A DNA stretch of 64,000 nt, taken from the NCBI GenBank assembly GCA_034769895.1, contig CM068373.1, positions 23,918,620-23,982,619 of the forward strand, in the 5' to 3' direction. Origin of the DNA: Magicicada septendecula (Eukaryota > Arthropoda > Insecta > Hemiptera > Cicadidae). Of the stretch, positions 12,048 through 23,540 are shown in pieces. Numbering within the stretch: the first letter of the stretch is position 1; every line of letters begins with the position of its first letter. The notes under the pieces were generated by a model. The model did no database searches. It was given only the letters and a program-made list of their open reading frames with translations, and was not told where the DNA came from. The position numbers were made by a program, and so were the translations under genes.

Positions 12048-12790
12048 CGCTTTCTTCTTGTTGTTCTTCTTCTTTAGGTCTTGGGCTTCACATTCGTTCG
12101 TTGCGCACTTATTGACCTGACCACTTTTTCTTTAATCTTCCGATGTTTTAGTTTCCACTGGGAAGATAAAACATCAGTTGCTTTGGTAGTCGGTCCTGAT
12201 GAATCTTTTCTCACATGGTCCTTTCTAAATTACGAGGCGTTCTTTTGTCACCATTCCTTAGCCAACCTCTCTGGGGATACTCCAAGTACAGATGTTAAAC
12301 ACCTCATCTCACAAGCCTCCGGTCCTTGCGTACAATACCCATGCCTCACTATCATAAAGACCGCGTAGTTTTGCCATCACTTCATACAATTTTAATAGAG
12401 AAACATTTCCCCAGTCTCGTCTGAAATTTTCTGATAATCATACAAACAAAGGTTGAACTTCTGTAATTCTATCGAAATCTACTTATTTTTCTCACATAAG
12501 AAAAGTCACATTCCAGCAATCTAAATGAATGTTCATGCTGAATGAGTCGGTCAGTTACATCTACCAGGAAGCAACTTCGGAAAGCCATGAACTTGGTCTT
12601 GATACAACAAATTTTCAAATTATAATTTTAAACTATCTGTGTTATTTATAGATAGACCTATGTAGGTTGTCTTTATTGTCTGCTATGACCTGATCATCCG
12701 CGAACAGGAGGATGTTAACAAAGTTATTATAATTGAAATTGGTGCTAAAATTCAGCATTTCAACCTTTTGTTTCTACTCGCTTAGATCGT
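12048..12790 (-). mobile_element. LINE fragment with RT FADD motif and AAG tail
   Basis: Minus strand near 12740-12660: NILLFADDQVIADN, the catalytic YADD-type box of a LINE reverse transcriptase. Further along, 12460-12060 holds decayed pieces of the C-terminus (ETGEMFLYKLYEVMAKL-like, SEAWVL-like), then an AAG-rich tail at about 12072-12048. Several frame changes and stops are present. It lies head to head with the plus-strand fragment at 12950. Because this copy keeps its own 3' tail, the pair is better explained by two insertions than by twin priming. Confidence 0.75.
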
Positions 12791-12949
12791 CGTCTAAATT
12801 ATATTAAAACGTTTAGGTGATAAGAACTATGTCATCGTGTTACTATGGTAACATAGAATGCAATATATAGTATATTGGATATAGTAGCATAGTAAGTGTC
12901 ACTATGTTACATAAGAATTTAGTGCTTAGTTCTTATAGTCGTTATTCAA

Positions 12950-13610
12950 TAAAATGAGGATAATTTACAAAGAGTTATGTTTCAAGTACAAGAAGTGGCA
13001 AATAGAGTACTCACTGACAATTTCAGTAAGAAAAACCAAAACCATGGCCTTTAAAGGTAAATGTCCAGTGAGAACTAAGATAAACAAAAGCACTTTAGAA
13101 CAAGTGAGCCGTTCCAAATATCTCGGCTGTGCAGTAAAGTATGAATCTGAGTATGATACAAGAGAGAAGATAAATAAATTTAGGAATATTTGTGGTACCA
13201 TTCATAGAAATTTTATAGATAAAACAAGACACAGCACAAGGATTCAATTTTATAAGGCAATTGCAATACCCACGTTGATTTATGCGAGTGAGGCGGGGGT
13301 CCTGACAAAAAACGAAAGTGGCAGGAGTCGGAGTGCTGAAATGCAGTTTTGTCGAAATACATTAAATTATACATTGCAAGATAGAATAAGGAATGAAGAT
13401 ATCAGAGCAGAACTCAAAGTAAAGGATGTAAATAAAATTATTTCAATTTACAGAAGATATGGTGGGATTATCTACAAAAGATGACATAGGCTCAATTGTC
13501 GAAAGCGGCATTGAGCTCTAAAGCCATTGGTAGAAGCGACGTGGGCCGTCCTAGGATGAGATAGGTGCCGGAAAAGGTTTGTGTAACCTAATCATTGAAG
13601 AGAAGCTTAG
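12950..13610 (+). mobile_element. LINE RT fragment (family A/D type)
   Basis: An open plus-strand frame of 176 codons (12954-13484) reads TISVRKTKTMAFKGKCPVRT, LEQVSRSKYLGCAVKYESEY, IQFYKAIAIPTLIYASEAGV, LQDRIRNEDIRAELKV. This is the thumb and C-terminal part of a LINE RT, just downstream of where the FADD box would be. After 13484 the frame shifts and the product decays. It is one of the longest surviving LINE frames in the window but lacks the endonuclease and the RT catalytic box. Confidence 0.85.
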
Positions 13611-14364
13611 GTGATAAACTACGCTCTTGTCTGACCTCTCTATTTATCAATTCCTTAAAAGCTCGACCATATTCACTTCTTGCCATGAGTCCCGTATCTT
13701 TATACATATTTCTTATATCTATTCAGTGTTTCGGCCTACTCTGTCCATGATACTCCATAATTTCTTTCGTTTAACATTCGCCTAGATAAACCCCAACACT
13801 ACCAAGGGTCCTACCAAGAGTTGGGACTACAAAGGACAAGTATAAGTTTTTGTAAAGATATTTTCCACTTAAAATGAATTATATATAATTTAATTTAACA
13901 AAGTTTGAATAACTAAAATATTGTATGAGACACGTGAAATCAACAGAAATTGTCTCGCTCTTACTTGTGATTCATGAATGTCATTTTTTGATTTATTTCA
14001 AAAGCTATGGCATTTTTGGGTTGACATCACTGCTCCAACCAGGCAGTAGATCGTGTTTAGGTCATTTCTCGTACGATGCGCTTTACTAATTAGGCAGATG
14101 AAGTAAATGAAATGTAAAGGAAATGATTATATACAGATGTAATGAGTTTAGCTTATAGAGACATAAATAATGCATCTAATAACTAGATAATTCTGTTTTA
14201 TTGAATTTTATATCTAGGTAGTCTAAACGACCATTTCCACAACCCCTAGCCTCTCGCCACCACCTCTTCTCTGCAGACCACTATTTAAAAATCATAGGTC
14301 TACAGGAAACATAAAATGTTTCTGGCAATCCTAATAATAAAAATCATCTAATATTATTATTAGG
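13611..14364. other. No gene recognised
   Basis: A+T-rich sequence without recognisable coding or repeat structure. The first 100 bases may be the decayed continuation of the LINE fragment. Confidence 0.45.
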
Positions 14365-14885
14365 AAAAAAAAGGCCTAAGAAAAACTTCAGAAGGTTGGA
14401 AATTAAGAAGTAATGATGTTATATATCAAAGTATAGAAATATAACCAAACAATGAGAAAAGAAGACTAGTATTTTTTGAATATTTATATAGAATGGACGA
14501 CAATAGGTTAACAAAACAGATCTTAAATATCTGTCGAGAATGAAGTCAACATCAAGTTGGAGTAAAGAAGTCATAAAGGATTTAGAAAAAAATAATATAA
14601 AAGGAGAAGAAGCTATTGAAATAGATGTTTTTCGGGCAAAAGTGTTAAAAATGGAAGGAGTCCCGAGTAGGAGAGAGAAAAACTGAGGTTCAAAGTGGAC
14701 TGAAGACAGGTAGAAGAGATATAGTGGAAAGATGGAAGAATCTTTGAGAAAAAGTAAAGTAGTACAAGGAATAAAAAACTTAAATTGACATGTGGTCCTC
14801 AGATGGCCGATACAAATAGAACACAAAAAATCAACAATTCTAATTGTATTAAAATCAACAATAAAAATAGTCGTACACATTGGAT
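14365..14885 (+). mobile_element. LINE 3' tail (family C)
   Basis: The plus strand at 14522-14685 is open and reads LSRMKSTSSWSKEVIKDL, then KGEEAIEIDVFRAKVLKMEG and VPSRREK. This is the C-terminus of a LINE family also seen at 11045-11400. After a stop, decayed KWTEDR..KRYSGKMEE and VVLRWPIQIE-like sequence follows. The long minus-strand frame at 14419-14880 (153 codons) is antisense to this and not a gene. Confidence 0.75.
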
Positions 14886-16089
14886 GTCATCATTATTACA
14901 ACGGGATGCTCAAGTAGGGTTTTAGGTGGCAGAATATATGGATTTGGAAATTTCGTTTGTTCAAAATGAATAAGGGAAGTACTGTACATGTATATCGGAG
15001 TTTTCCATATGTGTCCACGTATACGTAAATTCCAAAGAGTATAGCTGAGTGCATAGTATATTTTATGATGTAGTCTATAATTCTTTAGAGTGGTTGATTC
15101 TATACCATATTTATAATGTAACTTACTATGACAACTTTTACTGGAACGTTCATTATATACAATATAAGTATGATTGTTACGCTGAACAATACGAATAATA
15201 CCACTTCACCAAATAACACGTATACAATACTTGTAAAGGAAACAATTAGAACTTGTGTTTATTAATCAAGTACATTTCGATTAGAGATTGATTGACAACG
15301 ATATTTTTTTTCTTTAGATATTTAACCCTTTTAATAAGCTGTCATATAAATTCAAACCGCTTTCAAAGTGTCAGCTCAAATTAAAAATGAAAGAAGTTGA
15401 TATTAAGAATTGCTTAAAGGAAACGTTGTAATTTTCAGACGTCAATAATTAGTCAAAAAATTTAGTAACTCTAAGAAATAAGTCATATTTTTATCTTCTA
15501 AATTCGTCTTAATCAGTACCTTGAGTGAAACAAATAATGTAGTTTTTTTTCAGTAACAATATTCCTATAGAAGTCAGTTAATTTTATTTATGAAATGAAG
15601 CTTTTGCAACTGAAGTTTTTCTTCGACAAAGTGTGCAACTGAAATAATTGTAAACACCATCGTTTAAGGGCTTATATCGAGTAAGCCACGTAAGTTGCTT
15701 AATTTACACGGAGTAACAAATATTTAAAATTAAATATTGTTTGTAGGAAGAACTTGATAATGGTTGCGAAACCGAAAGGCCTCGTTCGAGGGAAAAGTGT
15801 ATATAGCAGGGAAGCAACGAAATTTGACAAAGTTGTTAAAAATAAATAATTTGCCATGCGAAAGAAAGTATCATTATCTTTATATAATAAGGACAATCAT
15901 TGTATTTCGTTTTTGCTCTTTCAAAAGCCTGACATACTACATTGCAAAATTAAAGTGTAACGCCACATTATAGTTGTGTTTCATTTCACCCTGTGTCCTC
16001 ATTTTACATAAAACAATCATTTGGTTGAAATACAGTGGGTGTAATTACAAGCAAAAGTTAAACTGACTATTAATAATTACAAAAAATTT
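14886..16089. other. No gene recognised
   Basis: A+T-rich, with short frames only. Nothing could be supported. Confidence 0.5.
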
Positions 16090-16450
16090 AATGTTTTCTT
16101 CTTCTTCTTCTTCTTCTTCTTCTTCTTCTTCTTCTTCTTCTTCTTCTTCTTCTTCTTCTTCTTCTTCTTCTTCAGGCTGTGGACCTTACGATACGTTGCG
16201 CACTCCTTGGTCTAACCAACTTTTCTTTGGTTTTCCAATATTCCGCCCTCCTTCCGGATTATAAACCAAAATTTGTTTGGTACCCTGTACTTATGCATCC
16301 TTTCAACATGATCGATCCAAACCCCTCTGTAGGCTATTGCTTTATCCTTTTGTTTAGGTTGTACTCCAAGGACGTTCCTTATATAATCATTTCTTAGCTG
16401 GAACCTACGTGATGCTCCTAATACTGATCGTAAAAATTGATACATTATAT
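16090..16450 (-). mobile_element. LINE 3' tail with long (GAA)n end
   Basis: Minus strand 16445-16212 reads MYQFLRSVLGASRRFQLRND, YIRNVLGVQPKQKDKAIAYR, GVWIDHVERMHKYRVPNKF, a LINE RT C-terminal end (compare WLDHVERM, RVPN..). Its 3' end runs into an expanded (GAA)n array on the minus strand at 16173-16096. 5'-truncated. Confidence 0.8.
16096..16173. repeat. (CTT)n microsatellite at a LINE 3' end
   Basis: About 26 perfect CTT units (GAA on the other strand) immediately after the LINE tail. It is much longer than the AAG tail of the related copy at 12048. Confidence 0.95.
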
Positions 16451-16504
16451 TAATTAATCATTCTATTATGCTGCCATATATATTCTAACAATAAAAGTCT
16501 AGTT

Positions 16505-17040
16505 TCAGTAAGTAGACAATTCAGTAAAACGTGTACCGTTAAAGATAATGGATTTTTATGTTTTAGGAGAAAAACGGTTTTAATGAGAGGATTATAGGTT
16601 TCATATGGACAGTGCAGGGTCTGAAAGCAGACATTTTCGGTCTAAAGCACACTATTTACAACGTGCTACAGACTCTCAGAGTAGATTACGAAAGCAGTGG
16701 AAGGAGACAAGCGGAGTTAAATAAATAAGAGCCCGAGAGAGAAAAGGGGACGTTCTGAAAAGCATGGTTTGATAATTCAATGGGGAATTAGGTAGTTGTG
16801 TGTTGTGCTTTAACAGTAGTTAATTGATTTTTTTACAAATAATTAATTAAAATTCATTAATAACATATGATCGCGTATATTGAAAATTTAATTTAATTGA
16901 AATATCATACGCATTTGACAGAACACAATGTGCATTTCGCTTTAATCTGAACCGAATTTAATCTCTTTAAAAGCAACAGACAATGAGTTCCATAAATTAA
17001 TAATATGGCGTATCTGAGAGGCAAACGAATATAACTTTAT
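16505..17040 (+). repeat. Dispersed repeat, diverged copy 1
   Basis: It shares a colinear series of blocks with 38530-39070: GTAGACAATTCAGTAAAAC-like, TGGGGAATTAGGTAGTTG-like, AAATTCATTAATAACATATGATCG-like, AATTTAATCTCT and TAATAATATGGCG. By eye the identity is only about two thirds. There is no coding content. The family is unknown to me. Confidence 0.5.
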
Positions 17041-17361
17041 TACATACGCTTATACTATTTAAAGCAATTACATAATGGTTAACATAATATTAAAATTTTG
17101 TGGGTTTTTGACATGCCTTTTACTTGCAGAAAGAAGTTGTAAAAACTGCGACAAAACTATTAGGGTATTCAACGCACAGTGTCTCTTAATGTAATATCTT
17201 TTTTCAGGAGGAATGAAAAAAACGTTTGTAAAAATTATTGTGAAATTATTTTGTTCAATACTTTAAAAATTTTAGTTGAATCTGAAATGACATTTAAAAA
17301 AATACCAATTGTTATATCTAATCTGCAAAGACTCTGGATTGAAAATATCCACACTATAGAC

Positions 17362-17520
17362 TAAGGTGATAGCTTTTCGTAGAACAGATCCTGTACGGGC
17401 AAAAATTGTTAGAGATGGTACTGTCCTGGAAAGAGGAAGCAATTTTAAATACCTGGTCTACAGTGTGTCGTACAATGCAAGCAACGACGTTGTGAATATT
17501 GTAGCGTGACAGATAATCCA
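17362..17520 (+). mobile_element. LINE RT fragment (thumb region)
   Basis: An open stretch on the plus strand reads KVIAFRRTDPVRAKIVRDGT, VLERGSNFKYL and YSVSYNASNDVVN, the same RT region as at 12954 (KTKTMAFKG...YLGC). It is short and truncated on both sides. The GAA-rich satellite starts about 275 bp downstream. Confidence 0.75.
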
Positions 17521-17794
17521 CACAAATACATTACTCATTGATCATTGATAAAGCTCTAATATATGGAATATCCAGATGAGAATCGATTAAAATGCACTAT
17601 TTAATAATATATTCACAAGAAAGGTTAAATAAAGAAAATTTCTGCAAATAATATAATATAATACAAATTTAAAAACCCAGGAGACTAAAAATGATAATAA
17701 CAAAATTACCCAGGTAAGATAGAAGCAGGCAATTAATATACCCCGACAAGGAAACCAGACCAGAAGAAACAAAGGCATACACAGCGAGAAACTG

Positions 17795-19738
17795 CATAAG
17801 AAAGAAGACTAATTAAAACCACAGAAGAGAGAAGAATAATTAAAATTATTGAAAAAAGAAGAAAGAAGAAGGAAGAAAAACTAAAATTATTGAAGAAAGA
17901 AGAAAGAAGAATAATCAAAACCGAAACTACGGAAGAAAGAAGAACAATTAAAACTACTGAAGAAAGAAGAAAGAAGACTAATTAAAACCAAAGAAGAAAG
18001 AAGAATAATTAAAATTATTGAACAAAGAAGAAAGAAGAAGGAAGAAAAACTAAAATTATTGAAGAAAGAAGAAAGAAGAATAATCAAAACCGAAACTACG
18101 GAAGAAAGAAGAACAATTAAAACTACTGAAGAAAGAAGAAAGAAGACTAATTAAAACCAAAGAAGAAAGAAGAATAATTAAAATTATTGAACAAAGAAGA
18201 AAGAAGAAGGAAGAAGAACCAAAAACTAAAGCTACTGAAGAAAGAAGAAAGAAGAATAATTAAAATTACTGAAGAAAGAAGAAAGAAGAAAAATCAAAAA
18301 CTAAAATTACTGAAGAAAGAAGAAAGAAGAATAATTAAACTCAAAGAAGAAAGAAGAATAATCTAAACCAAAACTACTGAAGAAAGAAGAAGGAAGAATA
18401 ACCAAACTCAAAGAAGAAGGAAGAATAATTAAAACTAAAGAAGAAAGAAGAATAAACCAAAACTACTACTACTGAAGAAAGAAGAAGGAAGAATAATCAA
18501 AACTAAAACTACTGAAGAAGGAAGAAGGAAGAATAACCAAACTAAAGAAGAAAGAAGAATAACCAAATCTACTGAAGAAAGAAGAATAATCAAAACTAAA
18601 ACTACTGAAGAAGGAAGAAAGAAGATTAACCAAACTCACAGAAGAAAGAAGAATAATCAAAACTACAGAAGAAAGAAGAATAATCAAAACCAAAACTACA
18701 GAAGAAGGAAGAAGGAAGAATAACCAAACTCAAAGAAGAAAGAAGAATAATTAAAACCACTGAAGAAAGAAGAAAGAAGAATAACCCAAAACTACTACTA
18801 CTGAAGAAAGAAGAAGGAAGAATAATCAACATAAAAACTACAGAAGAAAGAAGAAAGAAGAAAAATCAAAAACTAAAGCTACTGAAGAAAGAAGGAGGAA
18901 GACTAATTAAAACTACAAAAGAAGGAAGAATAGCCAAAACTAAAACTATTGAAGAAAGAAGAATAATTAAAACTACTGAAGAAGGAAGAAAGAAGAATAA
19001 TCAAAACTAAATCTACTGAAGAGAGAAGAAGGAAGAATAACCAAAACTACTACTACTGAACAAAGAAGAAAGAAGACTAATTAACACTACAGAAGAAACA
19101 AGACTAATTAAAACTAGAGAAGAAAGAAGAATAACTAAAATCACTGAAGAAAGAAGAATAACCAAAAATACAGAAGAAGGAAGAATAACCAAAACTACTA
19201 CTACTGAACAAAGAAGAAAGAAGACTAATTAACACTACAGAAGAAAGAAGACTAATTAAAACTAGAGAAGAAAGAAGAATAACTAAAATCACTGAAGAAA
19301 GAAGAATAACCTAAACTACAGAAGAAGGAAGAATAACCAAAACTACTACTACTGAACAAAGAAGAAAGAAGAACCACCAAATCTACTGAAGAGAGAAGAA
19401 GGAAGAATAATCAAAACTAAAGCTACTGAAGAAAGAAGAAAGAAGACTAATTAAAACCACCGAAGAAAGAAGAATAATTAAAATTATTGAACAAAGAAGA
19501 AAGAAGAAGGAAGAATAACTAAATCTACTGAAGAAGGAAGAAAGAAGAATAACCAAACTCAAAGAAGAAAGAAGAATAATTAAAACTAAAGAAGAAAGAA
19601 GAAAGAAGAATAATCCAAAACTAAAGAAGAAAGAAGAAGAACCAAACTCAGAGAAGAAGGAAGAATAGACAAAACTAAAACTACTGAAGAAAGAAGAAGG
19701 AAGAATAACCAAATCTAAAGAAGAAAGAAGAAAGAAGT
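17795..19738. repeat. GAA-rich purine satellite, about 1.9 kb
   Basis: A long tract of degenerate GAAGAAAGAAGAA blocks separated by short A-rich spacers of the types TAATTAAAA, TAACCAAAACTAC or CTACT. The plus strand is almost entirely purine plus scattered C/T spacers. The left part has a higher-order period: 17830-17960 repeats almost exactly 169 bp later (17999-18130). The Ser/Phe/Leu-rich frames on the minus strand are products of the repeat, not genes. Triplex (H-DNA) formation is plausible for such mirror-like polypurine DNA. Confidence 0.9.
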
Positions 19739-19849
19739 GAGACGACCCATATAAAACAAAAACCCCATAGGGAAGGAACCCCAAAATCAACGAATGTCCA
19801 AAGAGAAAGTATAACACCCCAAAAAACCATATCACTGTAAAACTGACAA

Positions 19850-22690
19850 AAAACTAAAAGTGTTAGTAGTATTAAATATTAGTGCACTCAAAAGTTATTG
19901 TTTAGTTTGTATAAACAAATCTTCACAGTTCCCCCCATGGTTGAATATTTCATGTTAAAAACTAGAAAAAGACTAGTAAATATATTAATAATTCACCATA
20001 GACAAGTGTAAGTGATCAAATTATAACTAATAAACTTTAAAAAGGTGCATGAGTTACAGTACAAAGTAATAAACTTTAAGTTTTGTGAACAGTGTCTACT
20101 TTGATAATGAAATAGTAATATTACTAATAAAAAGCTATTAAAGCTGTATGAACATTGCATAGAATGGAATATAACTTAGTTAGCCAGGGTTATACTTAAA
20201 GAGGGAACATAAATCTTGTAAAATGGGGAATTACAAAACAAACTGTTAATGTTGAAGTGGTAAAAGATGTTAACCATTATATGTAACCAGGATGTTAGGT
20301 TCCTATTACATATAGTAATTAGATAAGTAAGGATTATTCATAAGAAATATTAGTGTTATAATTTGTTATTTTATTGTTCATTTTAATTTAGGAATGCCCT
20401 ATCTAAAAATAGATATCATTCCGATGTTATAGAATATTTTTTATTTATGTTATTAGGTGATATACAAAACAATGTTATTCAGAACACCAGTTTTGATATA
20501 GAGAGGTGTTATATGTTAATTATATAATCAATAATTACTGTCATACCAGTCAAAGAACTAATTTTTAATCAAATATATAATAATCAGAAGTCAGAGAAGG
20601 ATATAAAATAACTACATTAATAAAACATTTGGCAATTAGCCACACATCAAATCTAGGCAATATAATGAATTTAAACTGCAAATAATTAACAAACCTAGTC
20701 TTATAAGCCAGACAAACTGACAATATTTAGGCAAGATAAACTCAACATATTAAATACTATGTAAATAAGGCTTTCTAAAGATATGGTCATTATGTGAGTA
20801 AAATTATTTATTGGTCTAATAAAATACCAGTTAAAACTGAAATAGATTCACTGACATTATCATAGGGGGAGTCATATACAAATGAATTGTATTAAAAAAC
20901 CATTATTAATATACTAAATTGCAATCAAATAAGTGAGAATTGATAATTATATCAATTTCAGATTTAGTAGAATAATAATTATATTAGGGAAAATGGCTAT
21001 TATTTACTTAGAAGACAGGAAGTATAATTTTAGGCCTACCTCCCAAAAAATTATAAGAAATATAATTTTCAGATAAAACTTTGTAATACTAACTTAATTA
21101 CTATCAAAATAAGTAGAATAGAATAGTGAAAACGAATATGTATTTAATATTTCAAACAGTTAACTAATAACGAAATTACTTTATGAGCATAATGTACGGT
21201 TTTAAAATGTGTCGGAAGTTAAGATGATTTGAAACAATGTATGAGATATATCATATAGGCTAAGATTTTCATGAGACGAAGGAAATCCACACAGTTCATT
21301 ATTATACCTCGAAGAGAGCACTTCATGTGAATATTTGATAGAACCAACCTTTAATGGCTGTTACGTTATAACAGAGTTCGGAATCATTTTATATAAAATA
21401 AATTTTTTTTTTAACTATTTTAATTATTGTGAAGTGGTGAAGTTGACCTGTGAACTACATAACACCAATAAACGGAATCACATGTAACTAATTAAATGAA
21501 ACAACACTGAAATCGCACCAAATACCAAGTGAAAATTAGAGGTTAACCTGACACACATAAACACCAGTAGGTATACCCATTTAACAACATTTTTACACCA
21601 AGTGAACTATTCCATCATACACCAGTGACAATAAACTATACCCCAGAAGATCATACACAATTGCGAAGAACATTTAACCGAAGAAAGGACATATTAATTC
21701 CAACAAGTACTTCGTCAACATTAGAAGCTATCAACGCGCATGCGTCAGGCGGCCATTTTGACCCAATATCATCACCGCTATAAGACACGACTGTGGACTG
21801 CATTCTGGTTCGAAAAATTATATATAAACTTTTATTAGTAATAACTACCATTGTATTGTTTAAATTTAAGACATTTTTTGAATTGTAAGTGTTATACTTT
21901 CATGTCCCTGACCTTCTCTGGCTTTTTATATTAATAACCGTTCAAAAAACCTACCTTTATAATATGAATACACATTTCTAATATCGACCGGCCCTGAGCG
22001 AGTCGATACGGCATTGTAACCTCGATTAATTAATCGACCAACTTTATTATTTATGTTTAATAAACGTTTGTTTGTTTTTTGGTAACTTGGAGTTGGTTTT
22101 TTATTATAAAAGGACATAACAGTTAATTAGTCAAGAAAATTAAATAACCTTTAAAGGCAGTATAGGTGAACCTACCACCTTTCAAGAGTAAGAAGAAGAG
22201 AGCCGTTTTCGCCTAAACTTGAAGTTAACTGGATTGTCTTTTCAACAAATTTACAGAACGGAAAATTATTACCAGAATAAACACAATACCAACATAATTA
22301 TAATTACAATCAACAACCTCGATTTATTCCTAAATTTTAAGAACATAAATACACCGAAAACATTTTTTCAGAATTTATTTTTTTTTATAAATATAAATTT
22401 TAAATTTAAATTTTATTTCAAATTGCTACCACAGCAATATACACCGAGTTTATTTGATAACGACCAAGACCAGGAACATTACCAAATCGACGTTTCCCAG
22501 AGCGGAACGTCACTACTACACATACACACCATAAAAATTATTCTGGGTAATATTATACCAGAACACTACTACAATTACAATTATATTATGGTTTTATTAC
22601 AAAAGTGAAGACCAACAGTGAGAGCATAACGAAGACTAGGAGACATTAGCTACGTTACTACACACATTCTTACATTGAAATAATCAAGAT
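19850..22690 (+). mobile_element. Probable long LTR/leader of a tRNA-Lys-primed LTR element
   Basis: 19850-21600 is an A-skewed, ORF-poor tract. It is followed by a G+C-richer block (21700-21800), a TATA-like TTATATATAAAC at 21817-21828, an AATAAACG polyadenylation-like signal near 22060 and an A+T-rich leader. A primer-binding site lies at 22942-22959. The order upstream tract, TATA, polyadenylation signal, PBS is that of an LTR. The element start was not defined and the copy is broken. The 129-codon frame at 22219-22608 is Asn/Ile/Phe-rich and unlikely to be coding. Confidence 0.4.
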
Positions 22691-22963
22691 TTATTACAAA
22701 ATTGACGTATCCAACGTGGGACAGAATAACACGACAGAAATACATCTAACATTTATTTATTCAATTCGTGTCGTATTATTACAAATTGGCTAGCCCAACC
22801 AGTGGGGCTTACAGGAGAGCACAATTCTCACACATCTACTTTGATTTATTTATTTTTACATTGTAATAATCACGTATTATTACAAAATTGGCTTCCATCG
22901 CGGGGCTTGAACGAGGCAGACGTTTCGTTTTATTACAAATTTGGCGCCCAACGTGGGGCTGTA
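22691..22963 (+). repeat. Four PBS-like repeats ending in a full tRNA-Lys PBS
   Basis: Four copies of TATTACAAA(A)TTGGC followed by a CCAACGTGGGG-like block start at about 22691, 22773, 22873 and 22927. The last holds TGGCGCCCAACGTGGGGC (22942-22959), which is complementary to the 3' end of tRNA-Lys. The first three match it only in part. The spacing is roughly 80, 100 and 54 bp. Confidence 0.75.
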
Positions 22964-22985
22964 ATTAGGGGTTGAAATTACTGTA

Positions 22986-23415
22986 ATTACTTACCCAATT
23001 CCTAATTCAGCTTGGCAGCGGTTAGCCAGCCAGGGAATCAGGGAAGATGCTGCGTCGTGCCACATCAAAGAAGAGAGCGTCGGAGGCCGAGAAAGAACTT
23101 GATATGGATGATAAGGAGGCGACCCCAGTGGAGGACGTGGAAAAGATATTAGAACGGGTGGAACATAAACAACCAGCACCACCAGAGAAACAACCCGAAG
23201 CGCCCACACAAACAGGGGAATCGATGTCCGGGAGGAACGAATAGAACAACCCGAGAAACCACCACGAGCAGAGAATAGTAACATACAGGAGATGCTCAGG
23301 ATAATGATGGAGAAGATGGAAGAAAACAGCAAGAAGAGGGAAGAAAACTTACATAAGAAGATGGACGACAATAACCAATCTTTAAATGTTTGCATCCCCA
23401 AACAAATACGGAGCG
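22986..23415 (+). mobile_element. gag-like 5' coding start of an Osvaldo-type LTR element
   Basis: Just after the PBS the plus strand opens with MLRRATSKKRASEAEKEL, then an acidic/Pro-rich segment (QPAPPEKQPEAPTQTGE) and a Lys/Glu coiled-coil-like run (MMEKMEENSKKREENLHKK). This has the composition of an LTR-element Gag N-terminus but no diagnostic motif. It stops where a LINE tail is inserted. An integrase fragment of similar type lies at 51420-52650, but whether they are one family is not shown. The copy is broken. Confidence 0.45.
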
Positions 23416-23540
23416 ATATCCCAAGGGGTCGGAGAGGTGTGGGACGTTCGAGAAAGCGCTGAAGCTCTAATCTTTGCCTGTTTGAGATCGGACAAACCAT
23501 CCTTGGTTTAACCCTTGAAGATAATGATGATGACTTTAAA
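23416..23540 (+). mobile_element. LINE 3' tail (family A) inserted in the gag-like region
   Basis: The plus strand reads PRGRRGVGRSRKR, then the untranslated tail TTTGAGATCGGACAAACC... with CCTTGGTTTAACCC and a short GATGATGA-like end. It is the same as the 3' end at 5050-5190. Very short (about 125 bp), with the 5' break inside the coding end. Confidence 0.8.

Noticed and set aside
12194-12206. CTGATGAATC as a hammerhead core
   Set aside because: Lies antisense in a LINE coding region with no GAAA box or stem partner.
12954-13484. Host gene with a 176-codon exon
   Set aside because: The translation is plainly a LINE reverse transcriptase thumb/C-terminus.
14419-14880. 153-codon minus-strand frame
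   Set aside because: Antisense to the family C LINE tail on the plus strand.
17821-19738. CTGAAGAAAGAA motifs resembling a hammerhead core (CUGANGA plus GAAA)
   Set aside because: They arise from the satellite consensus and have no stem II between the two boxes.
17733-19835. Many minus-strand frames rich in Ser, Phe, Leu, Ile (apparent membrane proteins)
   Set aside because: They are translations of the GAA/TTC satellite; every frame looks alike and there is no codon structure.
22691-22963. CRISPR-like repeat-spacer pattern
   Set aside because: Only four degenerate repeats, in a eukaryotic LTR-element context, with a perfect tRNA-Lys PBS in the last.
22991-23500. 169-codon minus-strand frame
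   Set aside because: Overlaps the plus-strand gag-like frame and the LINE tail; composition fits an antisense shadow.
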